A DNA stretch of 64,000 nt from Thermoplasmatales archaeon SW_10_69_26 (GTDB lineage: Archaea > Thermoplasmatota > SW-10-69-26). Numbering within the stretch: position 1 is the stretch's first letter; each line of letters opens with the position of its first letter. The notes below the pieces were generated by a model that was given only the letters and a program-made list of their open reading frames with translations, had not been told where the DNA came from and did not search any database. The stretch covers positions 55,821-119,820 of the forward strand of contig PXUB01000042.1 in assembly GCA_003009755.1 (NCBI GenBank). The letters are read 5' to 3'. This document shows, one piece after another, positions 37,501 to 45,200 of the stretch. A program made the position numbers and the translations under genes.

Positions 37501-39299
37501 CCGTCGTCTCCGAGTGGGGCGGCGGCGAGCTCGCCGAGCTCAAGGAGTGCAGCGACCCCGACTGCAACAACGTCGGCACCACCCGCGCCGACGTCATCCC
37601 GCCGCGGGAAGCCGACATGGGCGTCGACGTGGCCGTGGTCGCCGATCCGCCGCTCGTCGTCGGCGAACCCGTCGACGTGCGGGTCACCGTCACGAACGAC
37701 GGACCGGCCACCGTGCCCGCCTACGAGGTGCGACTGCTGGCGGGCGTCGTGAGCCTGCTCGAGGACGACCCGCTGCGCGTGACCGACCCGCTCGCCCCCG
37801 GCGAGACGTGGACGCGCACCGTGCGGATGATCCCCGGCTTCGGCGGCAACCTCGACCTCGTCGGCCAGGTCAGCGCCGACGAATCGCTCGTCCGCGAGCT
37901 CCGGGGTCTGCAACCCGGCGGCGGTACGTTCGACGACGACAACGTCGACGACCGTCGCATCCCGGTCGTGGCTCGCGGCCTGTCGGTCGACGTGCCTCGC
38001 GCCATCGACGGTCAACCGATCGCCGACAACGGCACGCTCGAGGTCCCCGTCACGTTGACGAACCTCGGCAGCGAGGAGCTGAACGTGAGCGCGGCCGCCA
38101 GCACCGACAGCGGCATCGGCACGCTGGTGGACGAGGACGGGGACCCGCTCGGGTCCGTGGACCTCGCCCCCGGCGAGGCCCAGAACGGGACGCTGCTGCT
38201 GCTCTACGAGCAGCTGCCCGACGCTGGCCGGCAACCGGTCACGATCGACGCCGTGAGCAAGGCCGGCGTGGAGCGCGCCTCGGTCGACGTCGACGTGCCC
38301 GCCCGCACCGACGTCGGGGTTCGACCCGTCGTCGAGCGAGCCAGCGCCGGCAAGGTCCAGCTCCCGATCACGGTGGACGCCACCGGGAACTCCCCGATGG
38401 AGGCCCAGATCGCGATCGACGCGCCCGGGCTCACGCCCGCGTCGCAGACGGTCGAGCTGGCCCCCGGCAACGCCACCCAGGTCACCGTCCCGACATGGCT
38501 GGACGCCTCTAGTGCCTCCACCGTGGAGGGCGAGGTCGTCGTGCGATCCGATACCCTGACACAGAAGGCTCCCTTGCGCATCACACAGGACGGCGACGTC
38601 ATGCCCACGATCGAGGACGCCCGCCCGACCGGCGGATCGAGCCCGCACACCTGGGTCGAGGTCTCCAACCTCGGCTCCACGGCCGGCAGCTTCGAGCTGG
38701 CGCTCGTGCAGGACGGTGAGACGCTCACGACCGAGACCGTGCGCGTCGACGGTCGCTCGACCGAGAACGTGACCCTGGAGGCTCTGCCGGACCCCGGTCC
38801 GGCCCAGGTCCAGCTGACCGCGCCCGCGACCGACGCCCAGCTGAACTGGACGATGGACGTGCCGGACCTGCAACCGGACATCCGGGTCCTGCACGCCCGC
38901 CTGGACCCCGTGTCGCCCGACGAGGGCGAGACCGTGGACGTGCAGGCGACGATCGCCAACGAGGGCGGCAGCGCCGTGGACCTGCGTCCGGGCCTGTTCG
39001 TCGACGGCGTGCTCCACACCGTGTCCGCGCAGACCCAAACGGTCGACCCGGGCAGCGTGACGAGCGTCTCGTTCGAGTGGACCGCCGACGGCGGCGAGCA
39101 CACTCTGTCCGTGAGCGCGGACCCGCAGGACCGGATCGACGACGTCCGCGCCAGCGACGACGCCCTCGCACGCGAGGTCGAGATCCAAAGCGGGTCGGCC
39201 GCCGGTCCGCTCACCGTGGACCTGCTCCCGCTGCACCCGCTCGCGGCGTTGGCTCTGATCGCCGCGGCGGCCTGGCTTCGGAGGGATCACAGCGGATGA
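25533..39299 (+). CDS. Giant surface protein B (4,588 aa) with CARDB-like and Cys-bearing FN3 domains
   Basis: The probable start is the non-standard CTG at 25533, in a CTGA overlap with a near-perfect Shine-Dalgarno site; GTG at 25524 is the fallback. A signal peptide (KRAFTILLALMTIVPS, ending AAAQQ) is followed by a Pro-Glu stalk of PPEE units (about 36-74). Two or three jelly-roll-like blocks then occur (about 87-433, 680-1010, 1188-1448), each ending in LSPWAGKHVELRF- or LSAFGGERVKLEF-type strands and a WAIDH/WSLDD motif. CARDB-like domains occur near 435-556, 1826-1923, 3383, 3888, 4026 and 4450. Four FN3-like repeats (about 2553-2997) carry conserved CY(R/Q)(V/I) and DCG/TACS cysteines. 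A C-terminal TM (about 4560-4582) precedes RRDHSG. It is probably the longest exposed component of the system. Confidence 0.82.
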   Translation: MKRAFTILLALMTIVPSIVPAAAQQPDPGPEDPAPEQPPEEPPEQPPEEPPEEPPEEPPEEPPEEPPEEPPEQPDPPESPADESPRATYFSEDFDDLSGFAQLQLEGDRNSESLWHVEPFGENGSKAAVLSDSQGLPRGLHQGIASPAVDLTPIPSLVQDQTANSAAEAGVERGSRASQEAVRSAVASEDTLDYFDDLSRNPVFEIGDLTLPQGQASLTLIHSFNFDRTQNEQGEAVSGFAVEARTPGGEWTPVQASALVEPAEEADAPGPRKQAEGVNVPGNVNPCSIEQSTQDILDSLPFRDVDEEAIPGYQECDQDGLSTEAETEANQYLITIGDTTFQVSTGPANNGTVQDEGAPLLPNAYIQPLDQRGYTGTSDSDDDGQADVVGHQFDLSPWAGKHVELRFRAGTSAVTEVPGGFWAIDHAEIKAPARSADLRVNLTAPSLDHEAPPERALDDRGLEEQFPVRAEIQNVGFTAQDGPFEVEFTIRQDGEPVDQTVVEADPGQLGFLNTTTVQYNLTALGSTPYQISAEIVSQHPDQRPTNDADADLLPVGVDESASIDIRPATTVTEPGELLSTTVVVEPDSNVPINGTLSLTAFPYDPETQLPIGDGKIELGEQQIQLPRAADKHPAGVEDALESAEFTRTLPKGAYLLVAQIGDSTSQTPIGVGTPPPPVLSEDFDRVDPGPESFSLTTDSGEWTARPAGDVRPVPSVIDPGSIVNGSAWVPLSHESTTLRPEGGENVTSGSVNQPSLPACPTPLILSVVVDEAGVECEVGEGGDRVGTPLVLRSPEGTQRIHAMATEVPLHDASEAKLEYLSSLVPPKGGSGVSEARVYVATDQDTQDLESQLTNPERCAPVSQAVDETAPNQTDLLAQGPCETVNPEPRERFLVQSVFDLEEIIRCELPKALETGGEAVTDVTCPGQSGGSQAACPSTGGAGAEGEVCTVSEPTQLAALAPMLSGTLVARHDEAHTWQRNAVDLDAWAGQNVTVGFVYIGESQEARQSYNVRPYGDVEPFAGAGVDFRSSVAGTATDPLSGTIGYEPTGQSQGAFLSSRVSVESDEGVKLEPTDTDRIRNRVVNTAQTVRPGTADTGWNTIGYDHATGLGDAETPLRSAAQVLTGNGDPVAEGAQAGDGIELGTREETDSGVELFPRRLHEDAKKAGQRAPSSLRAHADDPAVTVLGSPTIDLTGSENPHLRFRQKFDLQTEEGAQLVNEEFNLSKLASTLDLPSNVTNEKECAVGQRDAEAGPGGANVTLEGFHCLLEERRSQDDDYNVQNEILNPAVAEPSVSAGLYVRASPVGEDETQLVEPVDGYRYPIEDSAGFQPTLDYTVNSPDSYPGYQTGFSTNSAGDEAVWNQPVYKEARQPSFAGTPAWAGDSDVDGDDEADWVTSELDLSAFGGERVKLEFVLVGRQNHTTPGDPTEDAGTLLTEEPWSLDDIEVVESDVEGEVEIQSLDWPTTDLPVVTPGTDLPVRTTVTTPTGLDQTIHAKAVLVDANGCVRGSDTVQAQFENDAGRTEPMPPGATLTMPDMVIDGSNVDGATPWDVLVGVDVGQEPSVLAPSSVETRPIQGDVSRQISTGALDVSEGATIDMAAQDANCEPSADILTVTPQNTRPSVTKDVTDDRELTFEVLSDDAEEPDPGCDAARIVGDTRRSFGETGSCAPILLAVSEGQGSDAGGESLLLYSDQAPADSSENRTARVEAPSQRVPVGSPIEVSVDVPRDLDQAAMHVIDPSAPSPDPQRVWGGLGTTLDATEDTRIPLTLEDAGPKLLVLTGDSEDHPSTIGGTLVVGTNADSAGDPTVIDNKAEITTIAGEQEQLAVTDVSVTPSSALSTTSRTIEAEVQNTGTTTLENVTVEFSTEGTLVAEKSRSSLRAGESATFTVPDFSPGGEPSIVIRVDATSNEGLTATGAASARSLVEIGSLTPLENANSDGWNVQGDQAQFQNPETSEAPADTTGTVDLVRQATRAEEGARLEGLAGVAVQLDHKLDMEERFDGGQVVLSNDTGTRPLSVGDATKEMGPFSPIGGEALTGFRDRPDETVKLDTADASTEQLVEQTAVDRFGFPLLTDDPEDEPEPDAIVDCASRTFIDDQISVDRSQPYCEHAQATIPTPSTAMSRGVFHLQPSEFLSGEDSWTAEHDNGDEYNITVNEATSYVFLEGGRDLVASAQDQGKLSIAFEEARQLDPFFEARERPMSVEVCARFMSVEDDGNVTVRQEPDVVRRCTGLTHDESGDQLLEKPWSKTIVSIGNIPETGPGQDRYNIVRLELSLQQDRRSDDGTGLIGDGEDTRDSQGLDQPIRGWFVGPVTASAGDTEKTWTPDARALTQTDPNTGASAGQLDAAIDPGDNPGSDRREKQIDQFSAVGLTDVDIVKRSDGEVQTLTGKSTVSGIDDRRAKDDPTFKLPLTACAWSRAGSCSWTQIVDTYLGSNWGSTQDDKIQALATAPFAMNLTCSQPADLPFEVDNTNSDAKGDDDPPTASGCDRTTDLPGMGVQVLDSSTIDRGSGNACGDAEVGSPVLWRTRCLRGERWDASSTTTDENGDSIRFTNRPLEASVPGRLSDLTAQPNDTTSIEVTFDGQNGDLRVYACQRTDPLDCTVDDHFDALTLVDGDESPYVHEDLPEDSRWCYQVVVPNSPAANQRFRTACSSTLRSPASVTSFEARPNGTTSITVEWDRNDLDQHADADRFNVTRCTLQDHQDDSSACGSYADPVEEVDDGERFVDEDLDPGVYCYRIWAVHDRGGEDDLASDPVVDCGATDEGGDAVTGLFVQRESDPYERVLDFETVDREIEGRAPNLTVRWNNYTADGGGQTNYTVDRCDPQGDVDCWSGEGFETTNNQTVTLQSRYVDDEDLDTADRRCYRVIATTGEEPRSAPSNIDCGTTVETPSAPRALDVRRGADSSGDLRYTFDAPARDGGAIVENYTIERCSLSTVDDSCEDGEYTTVDNRSTAPAGDISETFETGSGPHCYRVSAVNVAGAGEPAVDCGTARGGEIGGQTPLRSKGHSLDYRIVMPVDLRFAADQAQVWAEPDFEELTKEDGNKDLSVSVRAQARIQGQDTWEDVPQCVTKERTDSNCNTGWQPVSGIATGNNLDLSRFVGQQVELAFRVQMAHPAVQVDPPSGDPEPALALNDVTVEAGYLQLVDLDMLLKAFTDPSIQGEGWNVRGVQLFGLPIKANVGLTDIDSKTLVEDELHVHTDTSAERDVFMSAAANVTVYNQGVEPETVPLEASLQARTSSSDPWQFSTSQGWTETDDPGIGADGKCNVDIRPDEVDLEPGRSKQIATRIVFTPEDGSGWLDPKNTPEDELLAQCFPASLGTSDSSYDFRLQINASEVPEGDYVSSDDRIEQTVRPNPFRDNLGDYRSHSPGLGIEDFSVEPTRPAPGQPVRVTANVSLTDQTSRGADIELRLVDPATGEIQRSLSGTDADTPITTFAPYRTTSLNWTLTDVPEGESMVNLTAEITRTNLENEEEVPTDSAAGWMARGSVEDDVRGYASDDVGALRTGGDARYQGGNTTYVTTQGQNEGDDGSVGILERCRSVVDPESGETCLNQGSDGELAAVIGTPWMKLEDSPPPLIGVRARWNFDSEDQNEDDPGHPVASGWAVQVCHVEEVRSGQCPINTRDDGDSGTEDGWAWRTVDVLRTSDGTLTEAVNPDSVLPRGECDDRQNSETTCSAVSEDWANMKTGDDVMTNTSAGFARDRSEEGAFRTVIASGTECPDLGEQHCPLSWNQTDGGDRDDHYRVRLVAFSSDNSRNDELTVSDITIAPVGLTGSQRQDTSGFPIPEKAPKAVPMNLDSLGEIGTKVDASVDEPEGWDASIDGLPATSTVEEGTEPRLLVEAPISPSGISQSATLNPRFGVQAEPLRSIEEVVPIGVQAGQHPDLVVEDVERTDDVKKGDETLVQVRVQNVGFETSEEVEVTGVARYDDGQVNLLEPPKDQDKVTLPALPPGVEETVVLKWTPSQSGNATVRVGADLTRAEPLSGPVVSEWGGGELAELKECSDPDCNNVGTTRADVIPPREADMGVDVAVVADPPLVVGEPVDVRVTVTNDGPATVPAYEVRLLAGVVSLLEDDPLRVTDPLAPGETWTRTVRMIPGFGGNLDLVGQVSADESLVRELRGLQPGGGTFDDDNVDDRRIPVVARGLSVDVPRAIDGQPIADNGTLEVPVTLTNLGSEELNVSAAASTDSGIGTLVDEDGDPLGSVDLAPGEAQNGTLLLLYEQLPDAGRQPVTIDAVSKAGVERASVDVDVPARTDVGVRPVVERASAGKVQLPITVDATGNSPMEAQIAIDAPGLTPASQTVELAPGNATQVTVPTWLDASSASTVEGEVVVRSDTLTQKAPLRITQDGDVMPTIEDARPTGGSSPHTWVEVSNLGSTAGSFELALVQDGETLTTETVRVDGRSTENVTLEALPDPGPAQVQLTAPATDAQLNWTMDVPDLQPDIRVLHARLDPVSPDEGETVDVQATIANEGGSAVDLRPGLFVDGVLHTVSAQTQTVDPGSVTSVSFEWTADGGEHTLSVSADPQDRIDDVRASDDALAREVEIQSGSAAGPLTVDLLPLHPLAALALIAAAAWLRRDHSG

Positions 39300-42200
39300 G
39301 GGCTGCCCCCCTGATCCTGCTCGCGCTCCTCGTGCCCGTCGGGTTCCTGATCGTCACGGGCGAGGAAGCCCAGGCCCAATCCGGCGGCCCCGACTGGTAC
39401 GACGAGGACTGGCCCTTCCGGCTCGTCGTCCAGGCCGACCGGACGGCCCAGGTGACCGATCTCGGTGAAGCCCGGTCCGATCTCGTCGGCTACGAGATCG
39501 CCTTCGACGACGCCCTCGACCGGGCGCAGTGGCCAAGCTCGCTCGTGACCGCCTCCGACCCCTCCTCCATCGTGGTCGTCCCCTACGGATCGCTGGCGGC
39601 CGGCACCCAGCCGGGGGACCCGCTCCCGCGCACCGTCTCCGACCCGGTCTCGACGACCGGCAGTTGCGAGGTCGGCGAGATCTCGCGCTGCCTGATCACC
39701 TGGGAACGCGTCCCGGGTGCGAAGGCCTATGGCATCTACTGGGCGCCCGATACCGCCAACGTCGACGTGCCAGACACCGGCGAGGGACCCCAGCTCGTCG
39801 GCACCACGATGGGCCAAGAGCACTGGGCGTTCTTGCGTCCCTTCGACCAGCCGGACCTCCACGTCTCCCCCGTCCCCGACGACGCCCGGATCACCGCCTT
39901 CACCGCGACCGGTCAGCAGACGATCTACGCCGACGGCAGCGGCTCCAACTGTGAGACGCGCAACGACGTGCTCACGTGCTCGGTGCCCTCCGTGAAGGTC
40001 CGCGTGCTCACCAGCGAGCCGACGACCACGGTCGTCACCGAGAACAACGGACCGGCGACGTACCCGCTCGTCGGTCCCCAGGGCCAGGTCGGCAACGAGC
40101 TGCACGGCGTCATCCCCGGCGGGACCTGGGACGAACCGCCCGAGCTCGTGCTCTGGGCGCACAACGGCTCCTGCAGTGGCGGATGCGAGGTCGAGGTCAG
40201 CCCCGCGTCCACCCGGCAGAGCCCGGTCACCGTGACCTCCTCGGCGGCCGTCACCGTCGAGCTCTCGACCCGGACCGACCCCCAAGCCGTCGTCGCGGAC
40301 GCGCCCGGCGACGAACAGATCCACGCCGCCTTCCGCGGGCCCGGGTTCATGCCTGTCGACGCCCGCGACGCCGAGCGGACGAACACGTGGCTGCCCGTCG
40401 ACAGGTTCTTCTCCGCCCAGACCCCCCAACCGACCCGCGTCGATCTCAACGACATCAGCAAGTCGAAGGTCCTGCAAGAGGACCGCCGCGTCGATCCGCC
40501 GATCTCGCAGGTGTCGCTGGACCCCGAGACCGACACGCTCGAGGTCGTCTCCGAGGACCCCGTCTACACCTACGCCGGCCGGATCACCGACCTGACGGAG
40601 GCCACGCACCAACCGATCCCCGCCCGGGATCGTCTCCCGGTGCCGGCCAACGCCCGCCTGCTGGCGCTCACGCCCCAACTCGGCGGCGCGACGCAGACGG
40701 CGAACCTCGAGTCCGTCTCCGGTCAGGACCCCACCACGCAACTGCTCCGCCTGTCCGCGGGGGCCTCCCGCGGGATCGTGGACCCCGGCAACGAGCCGTC
40801 CGTCGTCGGCGTCGACACGAACGCCCCGATGGGGTTCGTCGTTACGAACGAGGGAGCCGGCGACAGCAACCTGTTCGGTCAAGCTCTCGGCGTCCGGCAA
40901 CCGGTGCAGGCCACCGTCGACAGCGCCGACTACCTCGCCGACGCCATCGACATCGCCGTCACCCCGCAGAGCACGTTCGCCGGCTCCGGCGCCGTCGTTG
41001 ACTTCAACGTCACCGTGCGGAACCTCGCCCAGGGCTCCGGTGGCTCGGTCCCCTCGCTGTCGGTCGACCTCAGCCTCGATCCGATCGGGACCGCCGAAGG
41101 CAACGTGTCCACCACGCTGGAGACCTCGACCGTGCAGCTGCCCGGCGAAGCCGATGCCACCCGCACCGTCGGGGTCTCGGCCCGCGTCGCCGAGGGCCTC
41201 AGCGACGTCGTGCTGCCCCTCCGCGTCAACGCGACCGTGGAGGGCGCCGACGGGCTGACCGCCAGCGACAAGTCGCGTATCAGCGTCGTCACCATCCGGG
41301 ACTTCCAGTTCACCTACACCGACGGATCCAGCGAGCAAACCCAGACCGCGCAACCCGGCAGCACGAACACCTTCGACCTGCAGGTGCGCAACACCGGCAC
41401 CGTCCCCTCCTCGATCACGCTCGAGAAGGACGCCTTCGGCGGCGAGGGCTTCGACACGTGCCTGCGGGTCTCCGGCGGCAGCTGTTCGTCGTCGATCACG
41501 CTCGAGGACATCCAACCGGGGAACACGCGCACGGCCGAGCTCCGCGTGGATTCGCCCGACAAGGAGTCCGAGGACCGCCTGGAGGTCACCGTCCGCGGCG
41601 AGCTCGCAGACAACGCCGGCCCCGTGCGCACGGTGGACGCCACCGTGTTCCTCAACGTCCCCGTCGTCGCGACGATCGACACCGATCCCTCGCGCCTGCA
41701 GTTGACGCCCGGGGCGAGGGAGACCGTCGACGTGACCGTCATCAACCAGGGCGTGCAATCCGACGCGCGCCTGTCCTTGCCCAGCTCCGGCGGCGCGATC
41801 AACGCCACCCTCGTCGATCCCGAGACCGGCGAACCCAACGCCACCCTGTCCCAGCTTCTGGGCCCCCGCAACACGCAAGCCGCCGTGTGGGAGACCCAGC
41901 TCGAGATCGAGGTCGCCGAGGACGCACCGCCCGGCCTGCGCACCGAGACGCTGCTCGACCTCCGCCTGCAACCCGGCGGCGGACTGCCCTCGTTCGGGAC
42001 GAGCAGCAAGGTCAGCGTCCAGGTCATCCGCCAGCTCAGCAACGAGCCGTTGAACGCGCCCACGATCCCGCCCGGCACCGCGACCCGGGTCGAGGTCCCC
42101 CTGCAGATCGGCCTGTTCGGGGACACCAGCGTCGACGTGCGCCTCGACAGCGCCCCGCCGCTGTGGAACGTGACCCCGCCCACGGAGCTGAGCTTCGACG

Positions 42201-45200
42201 AGGACGGCCGCAGCCTGCTGGCGTTCAACGCGACCCCGCCCGCCGGTGCCGAGCCCGGGAACGCGACCGTGTCCTTCCGCGTGCTCGACCCCCTCGGCCC
42301 CGGCGGCGTGCTCCCCGTCGACCTCGGCGTCGCCCGCGGCGGACAAGCCGAGATCTCGACGCGCGAGCGCCTGGGCGTCGCCATGGGCAGCCCGACCGTG
42401 CTCCCGCTGACGATCCGCAACGTCGGGAACGAGCCCTTGTCGGGGGACATCGTCCTCGAGAACGCGCCCGGCAACGTCACGCTCACCACGCCGCCCTTGC
42501 CGACCCTGGCGCCCGCGAACGGCACGACGACGCTGCCGGCGACGATCACCGCTCGCGAGAGCGTCGAGGGCCCGGTCTCGGTCGGCGTGCTCGACGGTAG
42601 CCGCCGAGCCGGGAACACGACCGTGGACCTCGTCGCCGATCGCGCCGAGATCTCCCTCAGCCCGAACCTCATCGTCCCCCAAGAGGATCCCAGCCCCGGC
42701 GAGAGCTACCCCGTGACCGTTACCGTCAACAACGACGGCCGCGTACCCGTTCGCAACCTCACGGTGGCCCTGCTGGAGAACGACGCTCGCCTCGCCGACC
42801 GCGCGATCGAACGCCTGCCCGCGAACGGTTCCGCGACGGTCACGATCGAATGGCTCCCCGACGAGGAGGTCAGCCGCTCGGACCTCAGCGTCCACGCCGA
42901 CCCCGACGGCCAACTGATGCAAGACCGCGAGGACGACAGCCTCGGCTTCGACGATGCCAACGAGACGCCGGGTCCGGGCCTCGTGTTGCTGTTGCTCTCG
43001 CTGGCGGTCCCCTCCGGGCTCAAAGGCACCTGGCAGCTGTTCAGCCGACGCGAGCGCTGGCTCGCCATCGGCGGCGTCCTCCTGTTGCTCGTGCTGATCC
43101 CGGCCCTGTTCATCCCGGCGATCACCGTCGACCAGTCGCCGGCCGACGCCAGCACACCCGAGGAGTTCAACGACACCGACGCCGACGGCGTCTCCGACGC
43201 CGCCGAGGTCACCCGCTACGGGACCGACATCCAGAACAACGACACCGACGAGGACGAGGTCCCCGACGGCTGGGAGGCCCAGTACGCCCGCTTCAACCAG
43301 ACGTTCAGGGATTTCCGCCCCGACCCCGGTCGCCCCGACGCCGGCGAGGACATCGACGAGGATGGCCTCACGAACCGTCGGGAGTTCGAGGCCGGGACCC
43401 ACCCCCACGAGTCCGACACCGACGAGGACGGGTTCCCCGACGGGTGGGAGGTCCGCTCCGGGCTCGATCCGACCACGGCCACGCCCGGCGACGAGGACTG
43501 CTCCGGCAACGGGCTCACGAACCAGGAGGAGTTCGAGCTCGGCACGTTGGCGTGCCTGACCGACAGCGACCGCGACGGCATCCCCGACACCGCCGAACGA
43601 GCCGGCGAGTGGACCTTCCAGGACGAGGACTACGAGTTCGACCCGACCGACCCCGCCACGCGGTCCACCGGCGGCTCCGGGTCCCCCGACGGGTGGCTGC
43701 TCGTCCACGACCTCGACCCGCACGTCAGCGAACACTCGACCGCCGACCCCGACGGGGACGAGCTCTCCACCACGCGCGAGTGGAAGCACACCGAAGCTCG
43801 CGGCTTCGCCGATCCCGGCAACTGGTCTGAGGGGCTGGACCCGACGACGGCCGACACGGACGGCGACGGCCTCCCCGACGGCTGGGAGCTCCGCAACGGG
43901 CTCGATCCGCTGGACGCCGAGGACGGCAGCCTCGACTCCGACGAGGACGGCCTCACCAACGGGGCGGAGTTCCAAGCCGGCACCGATCCCGAGGCCGCCG
44001 ACAGCGACGGCGACGGGCTCTCGGATGGCGAGGAGGTCGACGGCTACGAGATCACGGTCGACGACGAGACGACCCAAGTCCGTTCCAACCCGCTGATCGG
44101 GGACACCGACGGCGACGGCCTCACCGACTTCCAGGAGCGCGAGGGCCGCGTCGAGGATCGCAGTTTCCCCGCGACGAACCCGCTGAGCAGCGACACGGAC
44201 GGCGACGGGCTCTCCGACGGCGGCGAGGTGTTCGCCCTCTCCGGGCCCGACACGCTCGATCCGACCGTCTCCGACAGCGACAACGACGGCCTGCTCGACG
44301 GCGAAGAGTGGGACCTGTGGATGGGGAAGGCCGAGCAAGCGCGCTCGGACGCGGGCTACGCCGCCCGCATCGACGCGCAGACGCGGCGCTCCGTCGACGA
44401 CATCCCCGCGATCCTCGAACCGACCGGCGACCTCGACGACGACGGGATGCCGAACGTCCTCGACCCGAACGCCGACACGCCCGAAGACCTGTCCTCCCTG
44501 CCCGAAGCCGAGCAGGAAACGCTCGTCGACGGCGAGGAGGCCTTCCCGCCCTCGCGGTCCGGACGCACCCTGCCCACCAGCGACCCCTCGCTGCGGGACA
44601 CCGACGGCGACAGCCTGCCCGACAGCTGGGAGCGCGAGTACACCGAGTTCTCCTCCGACGTCGGCGGATGGCTGCTCGACCCGCGCCGAGCCGACAGCGA
44701 CGGCGACGGCACCCCCGACAACGAGGAGGACCTCGAGACCGCCTGCTACAGCGACCGAGAGATCGAGGGCGACGGCGTCCCCTGGTTCAACTTCGCCTAC
44801 ACGAACGAGCTCGAGCTCGAGCGCGGCACCGACCCCCTCGCCTGCGACAGCGACGAGGACGGGCTCCCCGACGGATGGGAGATCGAGGGCGCTCGCCGCA
44901 TGCAGTCCTCCGGGCTGCAGGTCCAGCTGAACCCCAACAGCGAGGACAGCGACAGCGACGGCACGCTCGACGGTGACGAGACGAGCCCGACCGGTGTCCC
45001 CAACACCGACGCGATCCTCTGGGCCGAGGACCCCGCCTGCACCGACGGCGCCCCGAAGACCGGCAAGGGCGTGTGCCTGTACCGCTGGGGCGGGGGCGAC
45101 CCGGGCGTCCCCGACCGCTCGATCCCCACCGACCGCACCGACACGTCGTTCGTCCAGATCGCCGACGACCGATGCGACCCCGGTGAGCGCTGCCACCTCG

